DNA from: Flavihumibacter soli
GTDB taxonomy: Bacteria > Bacteroidota > Bacteroidia > Sphingobacteriales > Sphingobacteriaceae
Direction of reading: 5' to 3'
Assembly (NCBI RefSeq): GCF_010692725.1
Contig: NZ_JAAFZB010000085.1
Coordinates: forward strand, 1 to 36,638
DNA: 36,638 nucleotides
Shown piece by piece: positions 1-7,827 of the stretch (position 1 is its first letter; each line of letters starts with the position of its first letter). The notes under the pieces were generated by a model that was not told the DNA's origin, did no database searches, and was given only the letters and a program-made list of their open reading frames with translations. The translations under genes and the position numbers were made by a program.

Positions 1-104
1 ATCGCAGCAAGACCTATGGCGATGCGGTAACCTTTGCCGGAACCGAATTCACGTCGACCGGCCTGATCAATGGCGATGCGGTTAACAGCATCAGCCTGAA
101 CAGT
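1..104 (+). repeat. Near-identical MBG repeat segment, copy 1
   Basis: Bases 1-104 match 508-611 at 101 of 104 positions by direct comparison. The mismatches are one base in a glycine codon and two in adjacent Thr/Ser codons. The unit between them (258-509) is much more divergent. This suggests recent duplication or gene conversion inside the repeat tract. Copy 1 may begin before the window. Confidence 0.9.
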
Positions 105-2819
105 GCGGGTGCAGTTGCGACCGCCAGTGTTGCCGGTTCAGCCTACAGCATCGTGCCTTCAGCGGCCACCGGCAGCGGACTGGCTAATTACAGCATCAGC
201 TATGCCAACGGCGCCTTAACTGTAAACCGGAAAGACCTGGTGATCGTCAATACCGACCGTTCGAAAACCTACGGTGAGGTATTAATGAATACTGACTTTG
301 CCGGCAGCATCACCGGAATTCAGAACAGCGATAATATTACCCTTACGCGCAGCAGTACGGGATCAGCAGCAGGTGCTACCGCGGCTACCACTTACCCGAT
401 CGCAGCGACTTTAGCCGATCCGGATAATAAGCTGGCGAACTATAATGTAACAAACACGAACGGAACTTTAACGGTAAACCAGAAAGCCTTAGCCATTACG
501 GCAACCGATCGCAGCAAGACCTATGGGGATGCGGTAACCTTTGCCGGAACCGAATTCACTTCCACCGGCCTGATCAATGGCGATGCGGTTAACAGCATCA
601 GCCTGAACAGTACCGGAGCCGCATCGACAGCAGCGGTAAGTATTACAGAGTATGACATTAATGCGGGGAATGCAACGGGAACAGGACTGGATAATTACAC
701 GATTAGTTATGTCAAAGGACAACTAACTGTAGGCAAAAAAGCCTTAATTGTAACGGCACAGGACAGAACCAAAGTCTACGGAGAATTGACAACGTTTGCC
801 GGAACAGAGTTTACGACGGCAGGTCTCGTAAACGGTGACTTAGTTAGTTTAGTAAGTTTAAGTAGCCCCGGGGCCGCAGCGACTGCAGCAGTAAGTTCAA
901 CCGCTTACGTTATTGACGCAGGCGATGCTATAGGAACCGGCCTGGATAATTACGGTATCAGTTACACGACGGGACAACTAGCAATAAGCAAGAAGGCCCT
1001 GACAGTATCGGCCGATAATAAAAGTAAGGTTTATGGTGAAGTCAATCCTGATTTAACTGTTACTTATGCCGGACTGGTGAATAACGAAACAGCTTTAAAC
1101 CCTGCCCTCGCAATAAATACGCCAGCCACAGTAGCTTCAGGAGTGGGTAATTATGATATTAATGTGAGTGGAACAGCGGCCAATTATGATATAACTTTCA
1201 TAAAAGGGGAACTAACGATCAGCAAGAAAGCCCTTACCGTAACCGCGGGAAATATGAGCAAAATTTATGGTGATCCTAATCCAGATTTCACAGTTTCGTA
1301 CACCGGATTGGTAAATAATGAGCAATCTCTCAATCCAGCGCCAACCATCAATACTTCTGCGAACTTATTGTCAGGAGCTGGTGAATATGTTATCGAAGCT
1401 GCCGGCACAGCTGATAACTATGCGATCTTATTTGAAGCGGGAAAATTAACAATCAATAAAAGAACGTTAACTATTACAGCAGATGATAAATCTAAATTTG
1501 CAGGCACAGCTAATCCCGCATTAACCTTAACCTATTCAGGTTTTGTAAACGGTGACGATAAATCTGTACTCACCTCACTTCCAACTACCAATACGACCGC
1601 GACTAACTCTTCTCCTCTGGGTTCCTATCCGATTACGGTAAGCAGCGCGGAAGCGGACAACTACCAGATGGCGTATAGGAGCGGAACATTAACGGTAAAC
1701 CCGGGAGCGCCAACAAGTATAGCATTGAGTTCTAAAACGATATTTGAGAATCAAGCTGCCGGCACCGTTGCAGGAACTTTAAGCGCTACTTCTGATGATC
1801 AGAATGCTGTTTTTACATACAGTTTAGTTTCGGGACAAGGATCGGATGATAATAATTTATTCATCATTTCGGGTGACGAGATTAAGACCGTAACAAGTCT
1901 GAACTACGAAGAGAAGGCAAGTTACCATGTGCGGGTGAAATCAACTACCCAGCATGGATTCGGACTGGAACGAACTCTCACTATTAACGTTACCGACGTA
2001 AACGAAATTCCAACCTTAAATGCCATTACTAACCAGGTCATCTGCTATACTACTTCTCAGCAAACTGTAGCATTAGGCGGAATCTCCCCAGGCGAGGACG
2101 CTGGACAGTCAGCAAGTATAACTGTACAAGCTGATGATGCGGCTTTCTTTGAGATTCTGGAAGTGACAGGCTCATCTATCCGTTATAAGGTAAACAAGGA
2201 AGTAACAGGCACAGCGAAGGTAACTGTTACGGTAACCGACAATGGCGGGATTGTTAATGGCGGAATAAACAAAGTTAGCAGAAGCTTTAATGTTACCATT
2301 AATCCGCTTCCGGTCGTCAGCCTTACTTCCGACAAAGGAACGGAACTGTCGATGGGATTGGAAGCCAATCTTACAGCAACAGGCGGCGCTAGTTATCAAT
2401 GGTCTAACGCGCATGGAATCCTCGGGGGACAGAATTCAGCCACCCTACGGATTAGACCGGCGAATACTACAACTTATCGGGTTACAGTTACTAGCGGCAG
2501 TGGTTGCAGTGTAGAGAAAGAGATCACCATCCATGTCAGCTATAATCAAAGCGTTTTAGAGGCTAACAATATCCTTTCTCCTAATGGTGATGGGAAGAAC
2601 GATAAATTTGAGATCAAGAACCTGGACATGTATCCTAACAATACCGTTAAGATCTTCGATCGTGCAGGAAGAGAGATATACAGCAAGAAAAGTTATACCA
2701 ACGAGTGGGATGGAAGCTTCCAGGGTGCCCCCCTTATAGAAGATACATACTACTACATCGTAGACTTTGGTCCAGGCCTCGGTAAGAAGAAAGGGTTTAT
2801 TACCATAGTGAGAGACTAA
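1..2819 (+). CDS. MBG-repeat surface protein with type IX secretion (type B) sorting domain, 5' partial
   Basis: The frame is open from base 3, so the true start lies outside the window; the first in-frame ATG-like start at 153 is internal. About 938 residues are visible. Seven MBG-type repeats begin near bases 3, 258, 510, 765, 1020, 1254 and 1488. The first four units are 84-85 residues (R-S-K-T-Y-G type) and the last three about 78 residues (K-S-K-x-Y-G-x-x-N-P type). A cadherin-like domain follows (about 1710-2010, ending DVNE), then two Ig/PKD-like segments (about 2020-2540). A CHU_C 'gliding motility-associated C-terminal' domain (about 2556-2816) starts with an S-P-N-G-D-G-x-N-D motif and contains F-D-R-x-G and W-D-G. 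Proteins with this end are normally exported by the type IX system and displayed on the surface or secreted. A role as adhesin or matrix protein is inferred. A strong hairpin follows the stop codon. Confidence 0.9.
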   Translation, partial: RSKTYGDAVTFAGTEFTSTGLINGDAVNSISLNSAGAVATASVAGSAYSIVPSAATGSGLANYSISYANGALTVNRKDLVIVNTDRSKTYGEVLMNTDFAGSITGIQNSDNITLTRSSTGSAAGATAATTYPIAATLADPDNKLANYNVTNTNGTLTVNQKALAITATDRSKTYGDAVTFAGTEFTSTGLINGDAVNSISLNSTGAASTAAVSITEYDINAGNATGTGLDNYTISYVKGQLTVGKKALIVTAQDRTKVYGELTTFAGTEFTTAGLVNGDLVSLVSLSSPGAAATAAVSSTAYVIDAGDAIGTGLDNYGISYTTGQLAISKKALTVSADNKSKVYGEVNPDLTVTYAGLVNNETALNPALAINTPATVASGVGNYDINVSGTAANYDITFIKGELTISKKALTVTAGNMSKIYGDPNPDFTVSYTGLVNNEQSLNPAPTINTSANLLSGAGEYVIEAAGTADNYAILFEAGKLTINKRTLTITADDKSKFAGTANPALTLTYSGFVNGDDKSVLTSLPTTNTTATNSSPLGSYPITVSSAEADNYQMAYRSGTLTVNPGAPTSIALSSKTIFENQAAGTVAGTLSATSDDQNAVFTYSLVSGQGSDDNNLFIISGDEIKTVTSLNYEEKASYHVRVKSTTQHGFGLERTLTINVTDVNEIPTLNAITNQVICYTTSQQTVALGGISPGEDAGQSASITVQADDAAFFEILEVTGSSIRYKVNKEVTGTAKVTVTVTDNGGIVNGGINKVSRSFNVTINPLPVVSLTSDKGTELSMGLEANLTATGGASYQWSNAHGILGGQNSATLRIRPANTTTYRVTVTSGSGCSVEKEITIHVSYNQSVLEANNILSPNGDGKNDKFEIKNLDMYPNNTVKIFDRAGREIYSKKSYTNEWDGSFQGAPLIEDTYYYIVDFGPGLGKKKGFITIVRD
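508..611 (+). repeat. Near-identical MBG repeat segment, copy 2
   Basis: This is the second copy of the segment at 1-104, offset by 507 bases (169 codons, two repeat units), with three mismatches. Similarity drops sharply after base 611, where the two units have different sequence, so the identity is local and does not reflect slow divergence of whole units. Confidence 0.9.
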
Positions 2820-2861
2820 ACAAACAATAGTGACCGAGTACGGCACTTAATATGACACCAT

Positions 2862-2897
2862 GATAAAGCCTGCAATCATAATATTGCAGGCTTTATC
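2862..2897. terminator. Strong hairpin after the MBG protein
   Basis: A perfect 15-base inverted repeat (2862-2876 with 2883-2897) has a 6-base loop. It lies 42 bases after the stop codon of the surface-protein gene and a short T-rich stretch follows. It is a probable intrinsic terminator for the plus-strand gene. Confidence 0.8.
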
Positions 2898-3364
2898 TTT
2901 ATAAAATAGAATCTTCGGACAGGCCCTTTAAGAAAGGGGGAACAGAAGCTCACAGCGCCGGAATTGTTAGGCCTTGTAAATAAGAAGACTGAGAACCTGA
3001 AAGGGAGCCATATGGTTCATCTCCATGAACTGAAGCATTCCTAAGATTTGAGGCAGAAAAATCTTGTAGAGAATGAGCATATTTTAGGAAAAGAGAACAG
3101 CGTTAGATTCTTTGAGACTACCCGATTGCAACTCAGGATGAGGAGGGATCGCTTTGATAAGGTCTAAAGGCGGATTAGAAATAACTCTAAGAGAAGATGG
3201 AAGCTCTTGACTTGTCATTAAGCCACAGCTTGACGATCTGCTGAAATAATAGTTCAAAGTCAAAACCTAGTCGGATAACTAGAAAAGGGTGGAAGCCAAC
3301 TTAGGACAGGTGCTTTAGCCTATTGGGAATGAGAGAAGTATCCTGAATAATACTAGCAGAGCTT
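2898..3364. other. Gene-poor stretch, possibly decayed coding sequence
   Basis: No intact gene was found on either strand. Plus-strand translations contain short protein-like runs broken by stops and frame changes. One open stretch in the frame of base 2940 ends at a stop at 3042-3044 and includes an internal ATG at 3012. Others lie around 3050-3165 and 3170-3240. I could not match these to any family. The base composition is less AT-rich than a typical Bacteroidota intergenic region. It could be a pseudogene remnant or simply non-coding. Confidence 0.3.
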
Positions 3365-3601
3365 TTAGGCAGCTGTTGTTGAACTTTCATAAACTTTATC
3401 TTCTTCCGGTGTTTCAGCCTTTTCGCTCTGCTCTTTTAACAGCATATTATTAATTGTTATCCGCTTCTCGACAATTGTATCAATATCCAGGATGCTCATC
3501 ACAACTCTTCGAACAGCGATAAATAAGGCTCCGATTATACATAGCGCTACAATTAATATAATTATATCCGATGGGCTAAGCGTGAGAAAAAAGTTTACCA
3601 T
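3365..3601 (-). CDS. Small single-pass membrane protein, unknown function
   Basis: Seventy-eight residues from the ATG at 3601. The frame also allows a start at 3652, but the extra 17 residues are rich in F, Y and K and look like read-through of AT-rich leader. A hydrophobic segment at about residues 10-28 is followed by an R-R pair, which suggests one membrane span with the C-terminus in the cytoplasm. The tail is charged, rich in Glu and Lys, and ends in Ser/Thr/Ala. I do not recognise a family. It has no close co-directional neighbour, since the tRNA gene and its terminator lie upstream. Coding status rests on ORF length and the plausible membrane segment only. Confidence 0.5.
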   Translation of the reverse strand: MVNFFLTLSPSDIIILIVALCIIGALFIAVRRVVMSILDIDTIVEKRITINNMLLKEQSEKAETPEEDKVYESSTTAA

Positions 3602-3824
3602 TTGTTTATTAAATCTTAAGTAAAAATTGAAGATATAAAATTTGATTACCAAAACGAAAATTGTTTTCGCTATTATTTAAGGAGGTTTTGAATAGATAAC
3701 CGCAATGGTTTAGGATAATCAGAAAATGGCAGGATAAGGAACTGAATACTTTTCATTTTTAAACCTTCTTGGTTCTATGGAAGCCAATGGTCTGTCCGAG
3801 CGTCAGTATCAATTATTCGATCAT

Positions 3825-3861
3825 AAAAAAGCCTTTTACAAATAATGCAAAAGGCCTTTTC
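3825..3861 (-). terminator. Terminator downstream of tRNA-Ser
   Basis: On the minus strand an arm at 3861-3847 pairs with one at 3839-3825 (14 pairs, two of them G-U) around a 7-base loop. The distal arm ends in a run of six T. It lies 13 bases beyond the 3' end of the tRNA gene and fits a rho-independent terminator for it. Confidence 0.75.
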
Positions 3862-3873
3862 TTAAAATAGTTG

Positions 3874-3960
3874 CGGAGAGCTAGGGATTCGAACCCCAGG
3901 AACCTTTAACAGTTCAACAGTTTTCAAGACTGCCGCAATCGACCACTCTGCCAGCTCTCC
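3874..3960 (-). tRNA. tRNA-Ser (anticodon TGA)
   Basis: Read on the minus strand, the acceptor arm GGAGAGC (3960-3954) pairs with GCTCTCC (3881-3875), and a discriminator G lies at 3874. The T arm carries the GGTTCGAATCC core. The anticodon loop is CTTGAAA, giving anticodon TGA (reads UCA and related serine codons). The long variable arm and 87-base length are typical of class II tRNA-Ser. The CCA end is not encoded. A terminator follows at 3861-3825. Confidence 0.95.
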
Positions 3961-4121
3961 GGGGACAAAAGTACAAACTCCACTCAATTCTGCAAATTGC
4001 GAATAGTTATTTTTTAGGTAAACGCTTTAACTGGCAGATACAGAGCGAATAAATTTTCACATCGGCGACCAGGTATCAGCAATTAGCAATCAAGCATCCG
4101 TTAGAGGGAGCCGTTTGAAGG

Positions 4122-5108
4122 TTATTTTTTGACAAGTCTTTCCCCGACGGGTTCGTTCTTAAAACTATTGAACTTTGGCCTAACAATCTTGATGCTTCGT
4201 TTTGACAGATCGATGCTGGCATTCAGCTCGAAGCCAACAAGGATGATCAGGGAATTAAGATAGAGCCAGATCATTACGACAATGAGTGTTCCGATAGAAC
4301 CGTACAGCTTATTATAGTTTCCAAAATTGTTTATATAATAAGAGAATCCCCAGAAGGTAAGAACGGCGAGGATAGTAGCCATCCATGATCCTGCACTGAA
4401 GAAGCGCCATTTTTTAGCGTGAGCAGGACCGTAGCGGTACAAAATGGAAATAGCCACAAAATATACCGCTATCAGAATAATCCAGCGCACGAGGTCTATA
4501 ACCACTATCCAGAAGGAATCTTTAAAAACAAGCTCCTCCTGAAGGAATGCGAATACATATTCACCGATAGTAATGATCATCAGTCCGAAGATCAGGGAAA
4601 ATACGATGACAAGTGTAAGTGCGAGCGCAACCAGTCGTTGCTTAAGCCAGGAACGGGATTCAATGATCAGCGAGGATTTATTAAACGCCTGCATGAGTGT
4701 ATGTACCCCATTAGTTGAAAATATCAATGCCAGAATAAAACCAAAGGAAAGTAGTCCTGAGTTCTGGTTCTTGACAATATCTTCCAAAGTCGTTTCAACG
4801 GCGAGATAGGCGTTTGTTGGTAATACCAATGCGATTAGCGTCATCAGTTGATCCTGGAAGTTGTCAATAGGGATATATGGGATCAGCGTAAACAGGAATA
4901 TGATGGCCGGAAATATAGCCAGCATAAAGTTATAGGCAAGAGAAGAAGCTTTATTGACCAGTGAATCTTTCCCAATTTCCTGGAAAAAGAAACTCGCCAC
5001 AGTATACAAGGGAAGAGGACTGAAACCGGGAAGCACCATAACTTTTGTCCATTCAATCAGTAAGTAATACGGTCTGAACTTTAAAAGTATCTTATGCAGC
5101 CAGGTCAT
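4122..5108 (-). CDS. YihY/BrkB-family membrane protein
   Basis: 328 residues with about six hydrophobic spans, separated by the conserved loops of the YihY/virulence-factor BrkB family. Visible family features are the K-A-S-S-L-A-Y-N region near residue 52, the N-G-V-H-T-L-M-Q-A-F-N segment near 133, and the Y-N-K-L-Y-G-S-I-G-T region near 270, where the Y-G-x-x-G motif is typical. The family's transport role is not settled; it was once misnamed ribonuclease BN. It is the last gene of a tight minus-strand operon, starting nine bases after the thioesterase stop codon. The envelope genes upstream suggest an envelope-related role (inference). The charged C-terminal tail is cytoplasmic. Confidence 0.88.
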   Translation of the reverse strand: MTWLHKILLKFRPYYLLIEWTKVMVLPGFSPLPLYTVASFFFQEIGKDSLVNKASSLAYNFMLAIFPAIIFLFTLIPYIPIDNFQDQLMTLIALVLPTNAYLAVETTLEDIVKNQNSGLLSFGFILALIFSTNGVHTLMQAFNKSSLIIESRSWLKQRLVALALTLVIVFSLIFGLMIITIGEYVFAFLQEELVFKDSFWIVVIDLVRWIILIAVYFVAISILYRYGPAHAKKWRFFSAGSWMATILAVLTFWGFSYYINNFGNYNKLYGSIGTLIVVMIWLYLNSLIILVGFELNASIDLSKRSIKIVRPKFNSFKNEPVGERLVKK

Positions 5109-5117
5109 TGAATAAAA

Positions 5118-5525
5118 TTAATCAAAAAAATGCTGCAGACGCTCGAGAAAATCAGTAGAGGGCAGACAGGGTTTATTGCGTTTAATATCAATGAATACCA
5201 GGGTAGTTTCACCTTCATTTATCAACTCCTGGTTTTCATTAAAGAGTTGATAAGAGAAATGTATGCGTACGGAGGGCATCTTAGCCATAATGACTTTAAT
5301 TGTTATTTCTTCATCATATAAAGCCGGTTTAATAAATTTGCACTTTAGGTCCAATACAGGCATCATGATCCCGGACGCCTCCATAGACCTATAGGTCATT
5401 CCAAGGCTACGAAGCATCTCCACGCGTCCAACTTCGTAGAACTGAGCATAATTACCATAGTACATATAGCCCATCTGGTCGGTTTCAGCATATCTGACCC
5501 TTAATTTTGTAGCGTGAGTAAACAT
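5118..5525 (-). CDS. Hotdog-fold acyl-CoA thioesterase (YbgC/FadM type)
   Basis: 135 residues, the usual size for a single 4HBT hotdog domain. The motif R-Y-A-E-T-D-Q-M-G (residues 11-19) places the catalytic aspartate at 16, followed by N-Y-x-x-F-Y-E-V-G-R-x-E as in YbgC-like enzymes. These hydrolyse short- or medium-chain acyl-CoA or aromatic acyl-CoA thioesters; the substrate cannot be read from sequence. The start codon overlaps the mltG stop codon (TAATG, shared base 5525), so translational coupling is likely. In many Bacteria ybgC-like genes sit with Tol-Pal envelope genes; here the envelope partner is MltG. Confidence 0.88.
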   Translation of the reverse strand: MFTHATKLRVRYAETDQMGYMYYGNYAQFYEVGRVEMLRSLGMTYRSMEASGIMMPVLDLKCKFIKPALYDEEITIKVIMAKMPSVRIHFSYQLFNENQELINEGETTLVFIDIKRNKPCLPSTDFLERLQHFFD

Positions 5526-6580
5526 TACTTCTTAATGTTCATTTCATTCAGTGCCTGCTGGAATTTACGTGCGTTCACCAGGTGTTCCTCCATAGTAGAG
5601 GCAAAAGCATGATAACCTGAGAAGTCTTCCTTTGCGCACATATAAATGTATTTATGCTTTTTGAAATTCAACACAGCGTCAATAGCATTGATGCTCGGCA
5701 TAGAAATAGGCCCGGGAGGCAAACCCTTATTGAGGTAAGTGTTGTAGGGCGACACTTTCCGCAGGTGCTTATTTAACACCCGGCGTATCCCGAAATCATT
5801 ATTCGCATAAATAACAGTCGGATCTGCTTCCAGGCGCATTCCCTTGTTATAACGGTTCATATACAAACCAGCAATTTCAGGCATTTCTTTATCATGCAAA
5901 GCTTCGGCATCTACAATCGAGGCCAATATGCTCACTTGAACAGGACTTAAGCCGATGCTTTTAGCTTTTGTTTTGCGATCGTCATTCCAGAACTTCTGAT
6001 ATTCATCATGCATCCTGTCGACAAATTTCTCAGCGGAAGTATTCCAATAAAACTCATAGGAGTTAGGAATGAACATGGCATATACTGAATTTGTATCAAA
6101 GCCGAGCTTCTCTACATATGCAGCAGAATCAAGCAGTTTCATTAGAGAAACCGAATCAGCTTCCAGTTTTTGGGCAACCATTCCGGAAAGTGATTGTTTA
6201 AGCCTGACATTCTGAAATGCAAGTTTGACGGCTTCCTGGTTCCCGGCTTTGAGCATATTGATAAGTTTTCGGTTACTCATTCCCTTTTTGAGTCTGTAAC
6301 GTCCTGGTTTAACCTTGCCAGGGTACTCCATATTCTGAGCTGACCACAAAAAAGTAGTAGTGTCTTTTACAATTTCCTGTTCACGAATTGTATTGTACAC
6401 ATCACTAAAAGAGGATCCCGTACGGATATAGAGATATTCCTCCTTGTCCGTAACGTTAGGTCCGAAAAATTTCAGGTAGTAATTGAGGGCCGTAATGCCC
6501 AAGATTGTTATCACAAAAACAGCTAATGCTATTGCGACCTTCGCTTTAAAGCTTAGCTTTTTTGATTCTGCAGCGCACAT
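5525..6580 (-). CDS. mltG: Endolytic transglycosylase MltG
   Basis: 351 residues, normal for MltG (YceG-like). One N-terminal membrane anchor spans about residues 12-32. The catalytic domain contains S-I-V-D-A-E-A-L (221-228), G-M-R-L-E-A-D-P-T-V-I-Y (247-258) and Y-N-T-Y-x-x-x-G-L-P-P-G-P-I (279-292), all MltG hallmarks. The enzyme cleaves nascent glycan strands in the periplasm and is thought to set strand length. The first acidic residue of the active-site element is Asp (224) where Glu is common; Glu226 is kept. It lies 15 bases after the rhodanese gene and overlaps the thioesterase gene by one base, so it belongs to the minus-strand operon 7678-4122. Confidence 0.95.
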   Translation of the reverse strand: MCAAESKKLSFKAKVAIALAVFVITILGITALNYYLKFFGPNVTDKEEYLYIRTGSSFSDVYNTIREQEIVKDTTTFLWSAQNMEYPGKVKPGRYRLKKGMSNRKLINMLKAGNQEAVKLAFQNVRLKQSLSGMVAQKLEADSVSLMKLLDSAAYVEKLGFDTNSVYAMFIPNSYEFYWNTSAEKFVDRMHDEYQKFWNDDRKTKAKSIGLSPVQVSILASIVDAEALHDKEMPEIAGLYMNRYNKGMRLEADPTVIYANNDFGIRRVLNKHLRKVSPYNTYLNKGLPPGPISMPSINAIDAVLNFKKHKYIYMCAKEDFSGYHAFASTMEEHLVNARKFQQALNEMNIKK

Positions 6581-6595
6581 AAATGGTTTATTAGT

Positions 6596-6910
6596 TTATT
6601 CGTTTATCGATTTATAAAAGAGCTTCCTCCAGGCTAGCAGGCCACCGCTTAGATTCATTACATTGGTGAAGCCATTGCCCGATAAGACTCTTCTAGCCGT
6701 TTCACTGCGGATACCTCGCTGACAGACAACTACCAGTTCCAGGTTTTTATCAAACTCAAGATCATCAACTTCTGCCAACAAGTTTCCGAGAGGGATGTTT
6801 TCTCCGCCTATATTAAATGTGTGAAATTCCAATTGTTCTCTTACATCTATAATTTGTACAGGCTCCTGCAGATCCAGCCTTCGCTTCAGTTCATTGACCG
6901 TCATTTCCAT
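6596..6910 (-). CDS. Single-domain rhodanese-like protein
   Basis: 104 residues forming one rhodanese domain. The N-terminal I-I-D-V-R-E motif (residues 20-25) and the active-site loop C-Q-R-G-I-R-S with the nucleophilic Cys at 63 are intact, followed by G-G-L-L-A-W. A six-residue active-site loop after Cys is typical of small sulfurtransferases that bind sulfur as a persulfide. No signal peptide is seen, so it is probably cytoplasmic. It starts three bases after the PASTA gene, so the two are co-transcribed; the reason for the pairing is unknown. Its donor and acceptor cannot be predicted. Confidence 0.9.
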   Translation of the reverse strand: MEMTVNELKRRLDLQEPVQIIDVREQLEFHTFNIGGENIPLGNLLAEVDDLEFDKNLELVVVCQRGIRSETARRVLSGNGFTNVMNLSGGLLAWRKLFYKSINE

Positions 6911-6913
6911 TGT

Positions 6914-7678
6914 CTAATCGTTTTTAAGAACGATATCGATGCGGCTTCCAATGGTCACTTTGGTTAATGAATCGCTGAGAGCGGGATCCTGTCTGATGAT
7001 ACGGGCTCCTACCGAATCAATGATCGCACCTTCATAAGATACATTCCCCAGGTTGAGTGAAGAACCCAGCAGAGACAAGCGGGCTTCATTGAGGTTAAGG
7101 CCAATCAAATTAGGTATATCTACCTCACTTGCTCCCATTCCGTCGCCTAGAATAAGGCTTATTTTTGAACCCTTCGGAATCTCCTGATCCGCTGCAATTG
7201 TCCTTCCTTTGAAGGAAACACGTAACACCACATCTCTCGCAACATCGGAGGTGTAGGTTGTATCTCCAAGTTTAAGGCCATAGTTGTTCAAAATCGATCG
7301 AGCTTCCAGGAATGTTTTCCCGTCGATATCAGGAAATTTGATATTAGGCGCCAGGCGGGTAATGATCGTCAGGTAAATAGTCCTGTTGATCTTAACGTTT
7401 GTATTCGGGTCCGGATCTTGCTCGACAACCGTTCCGGGATCTTTATCAACAAGGTAAACTGAATCGACCTGATATCTGAATCCTTGAGATTCCAGTAATT
7501 CTATTGCCTTCTCAACCTGAAGTCCTTTTAATTTAGGCACAGGTTGTCCTTCTCCGTGACGGGTATAGAAGTTTAAGCTGTAGAAGATGATCAGTAAAAA
7601 AGCCAGAACAGAAATGATTGCGATGAGCAGGTTTTTACGAAAAGTGCGGGTTCCCAGATAAGTGAAAAATTTACTCAT
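6914..7678 (-). CDS. Membrane-anchored protein with three PASTA domains, no kinase
   Basis: 254 residues from the ATG at 7678. The frame extends to 7801, but those 41 extra codons reach into the promoter region of divergent ddl and lack a signal, so 7678 is preferred. One membrane span lies at about residues 17-36. Three PASTA domains follow (about 43-108, 112-178, 185-253), each starting with the P-x-L/I-x-G consensus and repeating the D-P-x-x-G/N turn. PASTA domains in Ser/Thr kinases and penicillin-binding proteins bind peptidoglycan or muropeptides. Here there is no catalytic domain, so a periplasmic wall-binding or scaffold role is inferred. It heads the five-gene operon and faces ddl across 149 bases. 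Confidence 0.93.
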   Translation of the reverse strand: MSKFFTYLGTRTFRKNLLIAIISVLAFLLIIFYSLNFYTRHGEGQPVPKLKGLQVEKAIELLESQGFRYQVDSVYLVDKDPGTVVEQDPDPNTNVKINRTIYLTIITRLAPNIKFPDIDGKTFLEARSILNNYGLKLGDTTYTSDVARDVVLRVSFKGRTIAADQEIPKGSKISLILGDGMGASEVDIPNLIGLNLNEARLSLLGSSLNLGNVSYEGAIIDSVGARIIRQDPALSDSLTKVTIGSRIDIVLKND

Positions 7679-7814
7679 TATGTATTTTGGTGTATGATCC
7701 AGTTCAAATTCTGCGTACTTAAGACAGATACGTACGGCGCCAAAACTAATTGAAAAAATTAAGATTCTGGAAGATAATAATTCCTTGCGCTTGTTATTCA
7801 ATTGTTTTAAAAAT

Positions 7815-7822
7815 TATATTTG
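7815..7822 (+). promoter_or_regulatory. Bacteroidota -7 promoter element for ddl
   Basis: TATATTTG matches the Bacteroidota -7 consensus TAnnTTTG. A CTTG lies at 7790-7793, giving a 21-base spacer to the -7 box. The box ends five bases before the chosen ddl ATG, so transcription would begin at or very near the start codon, giving a leaderless mRNA. Confidence 0.55.
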
Positions 7823-7827
7823 GCGGC

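Noticed and set aside
1-1690. Regular repeats that might suggest a CRISPR array
   Set aside because: The spacing is about 234-255 bases, the frame is open throughout and the units translate into MBG domains.
3772-3844. Short plus-strand ORF of about 20 codons ending in the tRNA terminator
   Set aside because: Too short, no conserved features, and its end coincides with the hairpin of the minus-strand tRNA unit.
7679-7801. N-terminal extension of the PASTA protein to 7801
   Set aside because: The extension has no conserved features and would overlap the divergent ddl promoter region; ATG 7678 puts the basic N-terminus next to the membrane span.
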